A stretch of DNA of 64,000 nucleotides from Nitrospirales bacterium (GCA_031315915.1 JALDRK010000007.1:62001-126000); one strand, 5' to 3'; counted from the stretch's first letter, positions 1 to 10,722 are shown. The notes: generated by a model not told the origin, from the letters alone. Numbers and translations are program-made.

Positions 1-2314
1 GTGTGATCAGTTGAAACCGTCGCTCCCCCTCGTAGACGGTGGTGGCGGCTTTCCCTCCTATCGCACTGACGATAATTTCCCGAATGTCGGAAACATTGAT
101 GCCGTATCGCGCAATTTTCGGTCGGTCGATATCAACGGTAAGGTAAGGTTGTCCGAACATATGTTGAACACGAAGATCCCGTACACCTTCTACCGTTTTC
201 ATCGTATTGGCAATTTGATCTGCTTTGGTAACCAAGGTCTCTAGGTCTGGTCCAAACAATTTAATCGCAATTTCCGAGCGAATTCCTGAAATGAGCTCTT
301 CTACTCGTTCCTGTATGGGTTGGCTCATAAGGATAGACACCCCAGGGATTGAAGCGACTCGCTCTCGCATGGCTTCCACCAAATGTTCTTTGGTGTGAGC
401 CGTGGTCCATGAATCCCGATCTACAAGATCTGCAATAGGATCACTCTCATGTGGTTCTGTAGGATCATTGGCCAATTCCGATCTGCCGATTTTCCCCACG
501 ATCGATTTAACTTCAGGAAATTCCAGGAGAGCTTTGTGAACTTTTTTTTCAACTTCAATGGATTCCTCCAAAGATATACTGGGATGACGGATGGTTTGAG
601 GGGTGACGGCGCCCTCCTCCAACACCGGCATAAAGATAGTGCCTAAAAAGGGGATCAGCAGAACTGTGCAGGCAACCAACGCAACCGCACCGGTTAGTAC
701 GGTCTTTGGATGGGTTATGGCCCATTGAAGAACAGGGACATAGGCTCGTTTCGCATGTCGAATCACGAACGTGTCTTTTTCTTCGCCGTCCCTGACCCAT
801 AGCGAACAAAAAACCGGTGATAGAACAAGAGACAGAATTAAAGAAACCAACAGCGCAATCATGATCGTATAGGCAAGCGGCGCAAACATTTTTCCTTCCA
901 TCCCTTCCAACGTGAGCAGTGGGAGGAACACCAGAATGATAATCAGTATTCCGAATATAACCGGTTGCCCGACCTCTCGCGTAGCACGGACAATCAATTC
1001 TGCTCGGGATATATGGGCTGGATGAGAATGGCACAGATATCGATAGATATTTTCCACGACGACGACGGATGCATCGACAATCATCCCCACCCCGATCGCC
1101 AATCCTCCCAACGACATCAGATTGGCAGTTAATCCAACCTCTTTCATGACGATAAAGGTAATCAGTGGAGTGAGTATCAGGGTCCCAATCACTACGAACG
1201 CGCTTCGGACATCTCCCAAAAAGAAAAACAGGACCACCACAACCAAAAAAATCCCTTCCACCAACGCTTTAAACACCGTGGTTAACGCCGCATTGATCAA
1301 TGTCGTCCGATCATAAAATGGTTTGATTCGAATTCCAGCAGGCAAAAGATTGGATTCATGAATTTCTTCCACTTTTTGTTTTACAAGATTCACTACTTTT
1401 CGCGCATTGGCTCCTCGAAGCATCATGACCACACCGACGACCACCTCGCGATCTCCGTTGAGGACGGCCGCCCCGTGGCGAATGGCATGACCAACCCGCA
1501 CCTCTCCGACATCCCGGACAAAAACCGGTGTTCCTTGTACTTCTTTCACGACAATGTCTTCTATATCCTGGAGGTTTTTAATCAAGCCAACACCGCGGAC
1601 GATAATTTTTTCAGCCCCTCGCTCTAGGATATTTCCTCCGGCATTCGAATTATTCTTGCTGAGGGCATCGAATACCTCGCTTAAGGACAGATCATATTTC
1701 CGGAGAAGACCCGGATTGATGAGGACCTGATACTGTTTGACAAAACCGCCCAGGGCATTTACATCGATGACTCCGGGGAGGCCTTTGAGAATGGGCCGGA
1801 TGATCCAATCCTGAACCGTTCTCATCAGGGTCAACTCCTCTTCACGATTTCCGCTTGATTCCTGGTGGTTGGGGGAACGTTCGAGATAATACTGGTAGAT
1901 TTCTCCTAAGCCGGTCGTCACGGGAGTCATGCTGGGCTCTGCTCCAACAGGGAGCTGGTCTCTAACATTGATGAGTCGCTCTAGAACCAGTTGGCGGGCG
2001 AAATAAATGTCCATGTCGTCTTCAAACACTATGGTCACTTGGGACAAGCCAAAATTTGAGAGCGAGCGGATTTCCCGAATGCCGGAGATTCCTGAAATTT
2101 GAATTTCGATGGGATACGTAATGAACTTTTCGACTTCAACCGGTGAAAGGCCTTCTGCCTTTGTCACCACCTGAACTTGAATGTTCGTGACATCGGGAAA
2201 TGCGTCAATCGGCAAGTTCGCTAACGCATGGATCCCTCCCATCCCCAACGCCAGAGCACCAACCAGCATCAGGACCCATTGGCGGAGACAAAACGTCAAA
2301 ATCGAGGTGATCAT
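1..2314 (-). CDS. cusA: CusA-type heavy-metal efflux RND permease (3' end outside window)
   Basis: Inner-membrane proton-driven pump of the heavy-metal RND family; with an adaptor and an outer-membrane channel it exports metal ions across the envelope. The first 771 codons are visible; the rest lies left of position 1. A first membrane helix (about residues 10-30) is followed by the porter domain. The fourth helix, near residue 400, reads AIGVGMIVDASVVVVEN, which lines up with the CusA (Cu/Ag) form and lacks the DFG...DG signature of Co/Zn/Cd pumps. The start ATG overlaps the adaptor stop codon as ATGA, so the two are probably translationally coupled. The Cu/Ag substrate is inferred from this motif alone. 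Confidence 0.9.
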   Translation of the reverse strand, partial: MITSILTFCLRQWVLMLVGALALGMGGIHALANLPIDAFPDVTNIQVQVVTKAEGLSPVEVEKFITYPIEIQISGISGIREIRSLSNFGLSQVTIVFEDDMDIYFARQLVLERLINVRDQLPVGAEPSMTPVTTGLGEIYQYYLERSPNHQESSGNREEELTLMRTVQDWIIRPILKGLPGVIDVNALGGFVKQYQVLINPGLLRKYDLSLSEVFDALSKNNSNAGGNILERGAEKIIVRGVGLIKNLQDIEDIVVKEVQGTPVFVRDVGEVRVGHAIRHGAAVLNGDREVVVGVVMMLRGANARKVVNLVKQKVEEIHESNLLPAGIRIKPFYDRTTLINAALTTVFKALVEGIFLVVVVLFFFLGDVRSAFVVIGTLILTPLITFIVMKEVGLTANLMSLGGLAIGVGMIVDASVVVVENIYRYLCHSHPAHISRAELIVRATREVGQPVIFGILIIILVFLPLLTLEGMEGKMFAPLAYTIMIALLVSLILSLVLSPVFCSLWVRDGEEKDTFVIRHAKRAYVPVLQWAITHPKTVLTGAVALVACTVLLIPFLGTIFMPVLEEGAVTPQTIRHPSISLEESIEVEKKVHKALLEFPEVKSIVGKIGRSELANDPTEPHESDPIADLVDRDSWTTAHTKEHLVEAMRERVASIPGVSILMSQPIQERVEELISGIRSEIAIKLFGPDLETLVTKADQIANTMKTVEGVRDLRVQHMFGQPYLTVDIDRPKIARYGINVSDIREIIVSAIGGKAATTVYEGERRFQLIT

Positions 2315-3591
2315 AAACGGGGAATCGAAACCTCTTGCTTGATGGCCTGGGCTTTTAAGGCGAAGGCTCCGGCCGTTACCACGAACTCTCCCTCCGCCAG
2401 TCCTGACAATATTTTGGTTTCCTCAATGTCTTCTGTTCCCAAGATCACAGGGCGCAATTCAAAATGGTTGGCGTCATGTTTGACAAACACAAAGGAGCTT
2501 CCTTGATGTCGTTGCACGGCTAATGTCGGTACGGTTAGCGCTTGTGGGTCATGATCGAAATATACCCGGACAGACGCATACATTTCGGGTTTTAATTTGA
2601 GATGTTCATTGTTAACCTCTACCCGAACCATCAAGGTCCGAGTCGAGGAATCCAAAACATCTCCGGCAATGACGATAGTTCCGGTAAACCGTTCATTGGG
2701 AAAAGACGCCACGCGAATCGTGACGGTTTTGCCTTCCCGAATGCTGGAAATATCGATCTCTGGAATGTTGGCCACCACCCACACCTTTTTTAAATTGGCT
2801 ATGGTAAACAAATTGGTACCCGGCTCCACCACTTCCCCGCGAGAAATGGAATAATGAATAATTCGGCCGGAAAAGGGAGCTTGAATAGCAAGATAGGATT
2901 GGAATTTGTGTGTGCTTTTCAAATCCTGAATTTGAGAATCGGACATGCCCAGAAGCCGCAATCGTTCCTGGGCCTCTTGAACAGCGGCAGCCTTCACCAC
3001 CCATTCCCCCTGACGTTGAAGATATTTGGCCTGGGAAATGACCTTTTGCGTTAACAGATATTTTCCCCGTGCGAACGCTTTTTCTGCCAGGGAAAGTTCC
3101 GCAATTGCCCGAAGATAGGTCGATTGAGCCAACCCTAATTCGTGGCTATACAACAAGGCTAATTCCTCTCCCTCCTTGACCTCGTCTCCTAATTTGACAA
3201 ATACCTTTGAAACTCTTCCTTGTACTAGGGTGGATATTTCCGCCAATTGAGACTCAATGGGTTTAACGGTTCCTGGATAATCTCTGAAATTTTGAAACGT
3301 TCCGCGTTTCACCGGTTCGACCAGAATGCCAACTTCTTCGACCATTTGAGGGGACAAGACCAGACGTTGTGGTTGAGCGGGAGTGGTGCCGGGAGGAGGA
3401 GAGGCCTGCTCGATAGGCGGAGGTTCGTCGATCGACGGTACAGGGGATTGCTCGCATCCTGCCAAGTAGATCGTAATCGCGCACAGTACCCATCGAACAC
3501 AGACAATTGGAAGTGAGGTATGGCCTTGAGGATTATCCGTTTGACGAAGACGGATTCGATCAACAAAGCTTTTCACACCATTTGAGTGCAT
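2311..3591 (-). CDS. Efflux RND periplasmic adaptor lipoprotein (CusB/HlyD family)
   Basis: Membrane-fusion protein that bridges the pump encoded directly downstream to an outer-membrane channel. The 426-aa product has a hydrophobic stretch ending in a lipobox (LAGC, Cys46), so it is probably a lipoprotein. A proline-rich linker is followed by the biotinyl-lipoyl-like and alpha-hairpin regions (about 90-230) and beta-barrel domains. The stop codon overlaps the pump start (ATGA), giving a two-gene unit. The ATG used leaves an unusually long stretch before the signal segment, and I see no clear in-frame alternative closer to it. No outer-membrane partner is visible in the window. Confidence 0.87.
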   Translation of the reverse strand: MHSNGVKSFVDRIRLRQTDNPQGHTSLPIVCVRWVLCAITIYLAGCEQSPVPSIDEPPPIEQASPPPGTTPAQPQRLVLSPQMVEEVGILVEPVKRGTFQNFRDYPGTVKPIESQLAEISTLVQGRVSKVFVKLGDEVKEGEELALLYSHELGLAQSTYLRAIAELSLAEKAFARGKYLLTQKVISQAKYLQRQGEWVVKAAAVQEAQERLRLLGMSDSQIQDLKSTHKFQSYLAIQAPFSGRIIHYSISRGEVVEPGTNLFTIANLKKVWVVANIPEIDISSIREGKTVTIRVASFPNERFTGTIVIAGDVLDSSTRTLMVRVEVNNEHLKLKPEMYASVRVYFDHDPQALTVPTLAVQRHQGSSFVFVKHDANHFELRPVILGTEDIEETKILSGLAEGEFVVTAGAFALKAQAIKQEVSIPRL

Positions 3592-3982
3592 ATGTATAGC
3601 CTTACTACACCTGATAATTCACAAGAAATTTCCGATTCGATTCAAACGTATAGTTCGCTTTGAATGGCTCAATGGTTCGGAGGTGGATCCGATTCTTGCG
3701 AGGAAACGCCTATGGATGAAATCGGTTAACGATTGTTTTACCTTTCCGGTCAAATGGGTTCTTTTGTAATGCCGATGGCCAGGCTCTTCCCAACGGTCTT
3801 ATATTCCCTGTGCGACGTTCAGCGACTACAACTGCTAAAATGGCATTTTTTAGGATATCGTGTTGGGAGCTTCATCACAAGGAACTATCATGTAACGTGC
3901 AACCGAGACCATAAAGCACAACGAGTCAAAGCATCCGCTCGAGCTACAAAATACCTTCTTTTTGATGACGATCACATCTGCC
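3592..3982. other. Intergenic region between the two metal-efflux units
   Basis: 391 bases without a supportable gene. It should hold the promoter of the adaptor-pump pair to its left (minus strand) and the 3' end of the CzcA-type gene to its right. I see no clear terminator hairpin or operator. Confidence 0.5.
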
Positions 3983-6900
3983 TCAGATTGGAGCCGTGGT
4001 GGTGAGGGGTTTGCGAGTATGGCCTGATTGCCTTCCCGAACGGCAGAGGGTCTCGTACAATGCCGGAATAATGAATAAGGTCAGAGCCGTGGAGGTGATC
4101 AGTCCGCCTATCACCACCGTGGCCAGTGGCCGCTGGACTTCAGCCCCCATGCTGGTGGCTACGGCCATCGGCAAAAACCCAAGACTGGCCACGAGAGCGG
4201 TCATCAGAACAGGGCGTAGACGATCCATGGCGCCCTGCGTGATGGCTTCACGAGTCTGAAGCCCTTCGGCTTCCAATCCTCGAATGCGGCTCACCAATAC
4301 CACGCCGTTTAGGACCGCGATCCCGAAAAGGGCCACGCAACCGATGACCGCTGAGATACTTAATGGCAGCCCGCGCAGCCAGAGGGCAAAAATTCCACCG
4401 GATAACGCCAAGGGCACGTTCAAAAATATCAATAAAGCCGGACGAAGGGTTCCAAAAATGACCGAGAGTATGCCAATAATGAGGAGCAACGTCACCGGGA
4501 CCACCACGGCGAGCCGACGTGAGGCCTCTTCGAGATGTTCAAATTGCCCCCCCCATTCCACATAATATCCTGGCGGAAGGGTCACGCGATCGCGGATTGT
4601 CTGTTGGGCTTCCATCACAAAAGAGCCTAGATCCCGGCCGCGGATATTCGCTTCGACCACCAGTCGGCGTTGAATGTTTTCTCGACTGACTTGGGCAGGA
4701 CCTTCGTCCACTTTAATGGTAGCGACGCGGGATAACGGAACCAGTTCGCCATGGGCGGTGGGGATCAGGAGATTGCCGAGGGCCACCGGACCGGCCGAAG
4801 CCTCGTCGGAAAGGCGGACAATCAAATCAAACCGGCGTTGTCCTTGAAACACCGTCCCCGCTGTTTGTCCCACGCGCGCGGATTCCACAATGTCTAATAC
4901 GTCTTTCGCGTTCAATCCGTACCGGCCGATTTGATCCCGATCCACGATGACACGAATTCTGGGGGCGCCAGTGACCTGTTCCACTTTCACATCTGCGGCT
5001 CCGGGTACGTATTCGAGCGAGTGTGCCACTTGTTCCCCCTGCTGGCGTAAGACCTCCAGGTCTTCTCCGAAAATTTTGACGGCCAAATCGGATCGGGTGC
5101 CGGCAATAAGTTCATTGAACCGCATCTCGATCGGTTGGGTGAAACTGAGTCCGACGCCGGGGACCGCTTCAAGCACAGCTTCTCTGAAGTGTTCGATCAA
5201 AGTCTCTTTGGAGGTCGCCGTGATCCATTCGCGTCGTGGCTTCAGGACCACAAAGACGTCGGATAATTCAATGCCCATCGGATCGGTGGCCACTTCCGGA
5301 CTTCCCGTTCTGGTTACCACCTGAACCACTTCGGGAAATGTGCGTAACGCTCGTTCCACCCCCATGGCCGTTTCCACGGATTCGGTCAGGGAGACGCTTG
5401 GAAGCCGCCACACTTGAATGGCCATATCGCCTTCTTCCAATCGAGGGACAAACTCGGTCCCTAAGCGTGATCCGATCACCAGACTGAAAATAAACAGCAT
5501 GATGCCGGGGATGACTACCATCGCCGGTCGGTTGAGGGAGAGCTGTAGACAGGGCCGATAGAGCTGTCGAAAACGCCGGATGAGCCAGGTTTCTTCATGG
5601 TTCGGTTTGGCGCGGGCAAACCAATAGGCCAGCACCGGGACGCCTCCTACGGCAAAGAGCAGTGAAGCCGCCAAAGCAAAAATGACTGTTATCGCCATCG
5701 GCCGAAACATTTTGCCTTCCAACCCGAGCAACGACAAAATGGGGACATACACGATGATGATAATGCCGACTGCAAACACAATGGGCCTCAACACTTCCCG
5801 TGCGGCTTTCTGAATGGTCGCCAGTTTCTCCTCTTTGGACAGATGGGAGGTGTTCCCAAGTCTTCGAAGAATGTTATCGATCATGACGACCGATCCATCA
5901 ACCAGTAAACCAAAGTCTATCGCGCCCAAGCTCATGAGATTGCCGGAAATCCCGGCGTGATACATGCCGGTAAACGCCATGAGCATGGAAAGAGGGATGG
6001 CCAGAGCCACAATAAAACCGGCCCGAAAGTCGCCTAAAAAGGAAAAGAGAATTGCGATAACCAGCAGACCCCCTTCGAGTAAATTATTCCTGACGGTGTT
6101 GATGACTTTCGAGACGAAGAGGGTGCGGTCGTAATAGGGTTCAATGACGATACCGGGTGGAAGTGTCGCTTGAATCTCCCGGACCCGTTCTTTCACCCGT
6201 TCGACCACTTGTTGAGCATTGGCGCCTGCCAGCATTTGGACCATCCCGATGACCGTTTCCCCCTCTCCCATCCGCGTGGCGGCTCCAATCCGCAAGGCCG
6301 CGCCCTCTTTGACCTCTCCCACATCTCTTACGAAAATTGGGACACCACCAGGTCCATGGCTGATGACGATCTGTCCTAACTCCGTGGTCGTCGAAGCCAT
6401 GGCGTCCCCTTTGATGAGATACAGTTCCCGTTCATGTTCAATGTAGCCGCCTCCGGCAAGGGCGTTGTTTTGTTCAAGAGCGTCAAACACGGTCTGTAAG
6501 GTAAGATTAAAGGCCAAGAGTTTGTTCGGATCGACGACTACTTGGAATTGTTTGGTTTCTCCTCCCCAAATATTGACCTCCACCACGCCGGGAACCGCCC
6601 GAAGCCGTCTGCCGATATCCCATTCCAGCAACGTCCTCAAAAACATCGGGCTGTGCCCTTCGCCTCTGAGAGTAAATTGATAGACCTCTCCCAAGCCTGT
6701 CGACAAGGGGCCCATCATCGGGCGTCCATAAACGGCCGGAATGCGTTCCGTCGCCAAAGCCAGTCGCTCGTTCACAAGTTGACGGACAAAGTAGAGGTCG
6801 AGGTGTTGCTCAAAGATCGCAGTGATCGCTGAAAGGCCATAACGTGAAACCGAACGAACTTCCTGCAATCCCGGTAATCCGCTGAGTGCGGTTTCAATAG

Positions 6901-7099
6901 GAAATGTGATGAATTGTTCCACCTCGACCGGACCAAGTGCGGGGGAGCGGGTGAGGATCTGCACCTGGACAGGGGTAAGATCGGGAACGGCGTCGATGGT
7001 AAGATTGGTCAGCGACCATACGCCGGAAGCGGTCACCAGAAGCAGGGCAACGACGGTAAAAAATCGATACCGAAGCGAGAGTGTCAGAAGGCGTTCCAT
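3983..7099 (-). CDS. czcA: CzcA-type heavy-metal efflux RND permease
   Basis: Complete 1038-aa inner-membrane pump of the heavy-metal RND family, normal length. It has two repeats of a membrane helix, a large periplasmic porter loop and helix bundles. The fourth helix (about residues 390-410) reads AIDFGLLVDGSVVMIDN; the DFG...VDG pattern with its acidic residues is the proton-relay signature of Co/Zn/Cd/Ni pumps (CzcA type) and contrasts with the CusA-like motif of the partial pump at 1-2314. Its likely adaptor is the 7344-8534 gene upstream, separated by 244 bases. The metal is inferred, not shown. Confidence 0.92.
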   Translation of the reverse strand: MERLLTLSLRYRFFTVVALLLVTASGVWSLTNLTIDAVPDLTPVQVQILTRSPALGPVEVEQFITFPIETALSGLPGLQEVRSVSRYGLSAITAIFEQHLDLYFVRQLVNERLALATERIPAVYGRPMMGPLSTGLGEVYQFTLRGEGHSPMFLRTLLEWDIGRRLRAVPGVVEVNIWGGETKQFQVVVDPNKLLAFNLTLQTVFDALEQNNALAGGGYIEHERELYLIKGDAMASTTTELGQIVISHGPGGVPIFVRDVGEVKEGAALRIGAATRMGEGETVIGMVQMLAGANAQQVVERVKERVREIQATLPPGIVIEPYYDRTLFVSKVINTVRNNLLEGGLLVIAILFSFLGDFRAGFIVALAIPLSMLMAFTGMYHAGISGNLMSLGAIDFGLLVDGSVVMIDNILRRLGNTSHLSKEEKLATIQKAAREVLRPIVFAVGIIIIVYVPILSLLGLEGKMFRPMAITVIFALAASLLFAVGGVPVLAYWFARAKPNHEETWLIRRFRQLYRPCLQLSLNRPAMVVIPGIMLFIFSLVIGSRLGTEFVPRLEEGDMAIQVWRLPSVSLTESVETAMGVERALRTFPEVVQVVTRTGSPEVATDPMGIELSDVFVVLKPRREWITATSKETLIEHFREAVLEAVPGVGLSFTQPIEMRFNELIAGTRSDLAVKIFGEDLEVLRQQGEQVAHSLEYVPGAADVKVEQVTGAPRIRVIVDRDQIGRYGLNAKDVLDIVESARVGQTAGTVFQGQRRFDLIVRLSDEASAGPVALGNLLIPTAHGELVPLSRVATIKVDEGPAQVSRENIQRRLVVEANIRGRDLGSFVMEAQQTIRDRVTLPPGYYVEWGGQFEHLEEASRRLAVVVPVTLLLIIGILSVIFGTLRPALLIFLNVPLALSGGIFALWLRGLPLSISAVIGCVALFGIAVLNGVVLVSRIRGLEAEGLQTREAITQGAMDRLRPVLMTALVASLGFLPMAVATSMGAEVQRPLATVVIGGLITSTALTLFIIPALYETLCRSGRQSGHTRKPLTTTAPI

Positions 7100-7343
7100 G
7101 GAGTTATGCGGCGTTCTTCATTCGGAAATCGGAAGGCACATGACGCCGTGTGTTCCCAATTCGTTTGCCATCCTAAGCCGGCGGCAAGGGTTCTGTGCCC
7201 ATATCGGGACGCTGAGGCTTCGAGGTGACCGTGTTGCTTGGGTTGGCATCCTTTGTTCACTTCAATGAATTGATGAGGCATGGCTTGATAAATGAAAACT
7301 CATTTTTTTCGCACGTTCCACTTTTTTGCCAACGGGATGTTGG

Positions 7344-8534
7344 TTAATGACCATGGGCGGAGGGTTTCATGATGGCATTTTTCAAATCGAAGACGCCTTC
7401 AATGACGACTTGTTCTCCTAACTTCAGACCTTGAGTGACTTCCACAAGTCCGCCGCCTTCCTGGCCTGTTTCGACAGATACGAAATCGAACCCCATATCC
7501 CGCTGAACGAACACCCCGCGCGTACCATCCACCATGGTCAGGGCCGATAGAGGAATGGAGAGGGTTGGCTGTTGTTTGTCGATCAACCGCACTTCCACAT
7601 ATTCATTGGGTTTGAGTTGTCCCTTTGGATTCTGGACGTCGAAGCGCACACGAATCGTTCTGGTCGTAGCATCCGCAACCGGGGCGATATAGGTGAGTCG
7701 GGCGGTGATGGGCTCTCCCCCCCGTGGATACACCTGACCCTCATCGCCTTCCTGAAACCGGCGGGCTTGTTCGATCGGCAGATTGGCAAATACCCATACG
7801 CGACTGGTGTCCACAATTTCAAACAACTCGTCTCCTGCCGCCACTCCCTGGCCGAGCACGATATTTTGGCTCACCACGGTTCCGTCGAGCGGAGCCCGGA
7901 GCAGATATTTGTGTCCTTCCAGATGGCTTCCATGCTCCATCTGTCGGAGTTCCTGTTTGGTCAGTCCCATGTTCAGCAGCTTCTCACGAACGTGTTGATA
8001 CACGGCCTGGGCTTCGATCTGCTGGCCGCGGTCTTCAAAAAAACGACGTTGAGAAATGACATGCGCGGCCAGTAACTGTTTGGTGCGGGTGAAATTGCTG
8101 TTTGCGACATCCAGCTTGGATTTGGCCACCAGATATTCCTGCACTAACTCATCTAATCGCATGCTTTCCACAGCGGCGAGCGGCTGATCTTTTTTTATCC
8201 GATTCCCCAAGTGCACCATGATCTTATCCACCTGACCGGGAATGCGAGTGGATACTTTCGCCACCTGCGCCAGATCGAGGGCGACGTTTCCCGGTGCCGA
8301 GACAGTATGCGGGGTCAAGCGTTCTTGGACCTCTTGGATGCGGATGCGTTGGCGGGCTTGGTCGGGTAGGTGATCAACGTGAAATGTTTGTTCGGGAGCC
8401 TTAGTAGGAACGGCCACGTCCCGATCGGGTGATGGACTGGCCGGTGGCTGGGCATCGGAGCATCCGGTCTGAACCAGACCGAGAAGGCTCAGAGCAAGCA
8501 GACATCTCCAATGTGTGCGATGGAAGAGTGTCAT
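7344..8534 (-). CDS. Efflux RND periplasmic adaptor lipoprotein (CzcB-like)
   Basis: Membrane-fusion protein of 396 aa, presumed partner of the CzcA-type pump that follows on the same strand. The N-terminus is a short signal peptide ending in a lipobox-like VQTGC, then a proline-rich linker. The core shows the lipoyl-like half motifs with an alpha-hairpin between them (about 95-230) and C-terminal barrel domains. It lies 57 bases downstream of the sensor kinase gene, so the kinase, adaptor and pump may share one transcript. Confidence 0.87.
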   Translation of the reverse strand: MTLFHRTHWRCLLALSLLGLVQTGCSDAQPPASPSPDRDVAVPTKAPEQTFHVDHLPDQARQRIRIQEVQERLTPHTVSAPGNVALDLAQVAKVSTRIPGQVDKIMVHLGNRIKKDQPLAAVESMRLDELVQEYLVAKSKLDVANSNFTRTKQLLAAHVISQRRFFEDRGQQIEAQAVYQHVREKLLNMGLTKQELRQMEHGSHLEGHKYLLRAPLDGTVVSQNIVLGQGVAAGDELFEIVDTSRVWVFANLPIEQARRFQEGDEGQVYPRGGEPITARLTYIAPVADATTRTIRVRFDVQNPKGQLKPNEYVEVRLIDKQQPTLSIPLSALTMVDGTRGVFVQRDMGFDFVSVETGQEGGGLVEVTQGLKLGEQVVIEGVFDLKNAIMKPSAHGH

Positions 8535-8591
8535 GAATGGCCTTTTTGCATTAGAGATCTGCTGTCTTCATAGTTTACGAGGTCAACCATG

Positions 8592-10052
8592 TCATGTTCG
8601 GCTGTGCTCGAAAGGAAGGATGATCGTCATCGTAGTGCCTTGTCCGACCTGACTGTGTGCCCGAATAGTCCCTCCGTGGGCTTCCACAATCTCCTTGACG
8701 ATCGCCAATCCCAGGCCGGTTCCGCCTGATTCTCGATTTCTTGCGTGATCGACTCGATAAAATCGTTCGAAGAGATGTGGGAGGTGCTGGACATCAATGC
8801 CCGGTCCCGTGTCTTCCACCGATAATCTGATCGACCTCTCATACGCACCGACCCGGACGGTGATGGTTCCTCCTGAGGGCGTATGCCGGAGCGCATTATC
8901 CAGGAGATTGATGAGCGCTTGTTTCAACTGTGAGGAGTCTCCCGTCAGAGGCGGCACAGGGCGATATTCCGTCTGCAAACGAATGCCATTGTCTTGCGCT
9001 AACACGGACAATTCGTTCATCACTTCCTCGACAAGAGGGGAAAGGTCAAGGGATTGCAGGACGAGGGGAGGGCGGTCGCCGACGAATTGTGCCAGAGTAA
9101 GCAGAGATTTGGTCATGGTAGTGAGCCGATCGACTTCAGCCAGGTTGGAAAGAATGGTCTCCCGGTATTCTTCCGTAGACCGTGTCCGTTGCAAGGTGAC
9201 CTCAAAATTGCCTTTCATGGCCGTTAACGGGGTTTTCAATTCATGAGCGGCATCCGCCACAAAACGCCGTTGTCCTTCAAAGACCTGTTGCAGGCGATCC
9301 AACATACCGTTAAAGGTCTGAGCGAGCCGTTGAAATTCCGAGTAAGGGGAAGTAAGGGTCAGGCGTGTGGAGAGGGTCTGCCCCGAAATCGTGGCAGCCG
9401 TCTGACTCAACGCCTCTACCGGTGCCAGCGCCTCTTGTGCCAGACGACCGCTTCCCCACCAGGCCAAAAACAATAACCCGGTCGAGGCGCCGGCAAGAAG
9501 AAGAAAGAGCCACCAGAGGGTTTCCTCAACAAAGCGCAAGGATTTTTCTGTTTGAAAAATATAGGGCCCCTGTTCGTCAATTTCAAAAGGAACGAATATG
9601 CGTCGAATCGGAGATCGACCGGGTTTGACAATCGTTTCAAAAAGTGGTTCGCCTTCGAGTACCCGAGTGATGATGTCCTGGGCTAAAGGTGGGCGTGTGG
9701 CGTCAGGTTCTCCGCTCCAGAGAACTCTTCCATTGGTATCAAACACGACACTAAACCGAATGGCGTGTTTGAGTTCCTCCTCTTCGTGTTCCGGAAACTC
9801 AAATTCCTCTTCGTCGGAGTCGTCCTCTTCGTGTTGTACCTTGTGCCGGTGTCCCGGCGGGGACAATGTGATATGGTCGTTCTGAAGTTCCACATGTTGA
9901 CTTTCCTGTCGTGCGAGGGTCACCAGTTCTTCATCGATATGGCGGTGTAAAATGGTCGAAAGCCCCAGGTAGAGGAGAACGCTGAACAGGCACAGGAGCA
10001 AGACGATGAATCCTAAGGCCGTAAGGCGTATGCGGGTGCGAAAGGCCTGCAC
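8592..10052 (-). CDS. Heavy-metal-type sensor histidine kinase (CusS-like)
   Basis: Membrane sensor kinase, 486 aa, complete. An N-terminal helix (about 8-30) and a second one near 180-200 bracket a periplasmic sensor domain, followed by HAMP, a dimerisation domain with the phospho-accepting His in DAAHELKTPL (near residue 267), and a HATPase domain with N, G1 (DTGPGI) and G2 (GTGLGLAI) boxes. The periplasmic part carries a very acidic, His-containing loop at about residues 65-95, a plausible metal-binding surface. The gene follows the response-regulator gene within 4 bases and precedes the CzcB/CzcA genes, so it probably controls them. Confidence 0.9.
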   Translation of the reverse strand: MQAFRTRIRLTALGFIVLLLCLFSVLLYLGLSTILHRHIDEELVTLARQESQHVELQNDHITLSPPGHRHKVQHEEDDSDEEEFEFPEHEEEELKHAIRFSVVFDTNGRVLWSGEPDATRPPLAQDIITRVLEGEPLFETIVKPGRSPIRRIFVPFEIDEQGPYIFQTEKSLRFVEETLWWLFLLLAGASTGLLFLAWWGSGRLAQEALAPVEALSQTAATISGQTLSTRLTLTSPYSEFQRLAQTFNGMLDRLQQVFEGQRRFVADAAHELKTPLTAMKGNFEVTLQRTRSTEEYRETILSNLAEVDRLTTMTKSLLTLAQFVGDRPPLVLQSLDLSPLVEEVMNELSVLAQDNGIRLQTEYRPVPPLTGDSSQLKQALINLLDNALRHTPSGGTITVRVGAYERSIRLSVEDTGPGIDVQHLPHLFERFYRVDHARNRESGGTGLGLAIVKEIVEAHGGTIRAHSQVGQGTTMTIILPFEHSRT

Positions 10053-10055
10053 AGA

Positions 10056-10722
10056 TTACGCCTCCGGAATCTTTAACATACGACCGCGGACGGTATGGAT
10101 CAACTGTGGTGAAAAGTCCTGTCCATTTGCTCCGCAGGGTTTTAATATGTACATCCACGATGTTGGTGACCGACTCGTAATGAAAATGTCCACGACATGG
10201 CCCGGTAATGGCGGTCCGGTCAGCACTCGTCCGATATTTCTCATGAGGTATTCAAGAGGAATATTCTTTGTTGGTCAGGACGTCCTGTCCGGCTCTCCAG
10301 ACGCGATGTGAAATCGGATCCAATTCCAGGTCGGCAATTTTCATGTGAGGAGTGGACTGAGCACTGCCGCGACGGAGCAGCGCTCTGATCCGTGCCAACA
10401 ATTCCGCAAAGGCAAAGGGTTTCGTCAAATAATCATCCGCGCCGGTATCGAGACCGGCCACCCGATCTTCAACGGCATCCCGCGCCGTCAAGAGCAGAAT
10501 GGGCGTCGTTTGTCGTTTGGCTCGCAGGCGGCGACAGACGTCAAAACCATTCATCTTGGGTAACATGACATCCAGAATAATCACGTCATAAGGGGTGACT
10601 TCGGCCATGGACAATCCGGTCTCTCCGTCAGTGGCCAGATCCACCGCATACCGCTCCTCGCGTAATCCTTTCACAATAAACCCCGAAACACTGGAGTCAT
10701 CTTCGACTAAAAGAATTCGCAT
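10056..10722 (-). pseudogene. OmpR/PhoB-family response regulator, DNA-binding domain frameshifted
   Basis: Partner regulator of the adjacent sensor kinase. The receiver domain is intact (MRILLVEDD start; phospho-acceptor Asp in VIILDVMLP near residue 51; conserved Thr and Lys). The winged-helix domain is recognisable but spread over three reading frames between about 10100 and 10255: LTNKEY, then LEYLMRNIGRVLT, then HYESVTNIVDVHIKTLRSK, then FSPQLIHTVRGRMLKIPEA with its stop at 10056. Several of the breaks restore frame if one base is added to a homopolymer. As written the protein would lose DNA binding; sequencing error is the likelier cause because the receiver and kinase are clean. Confidence 0.82.
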
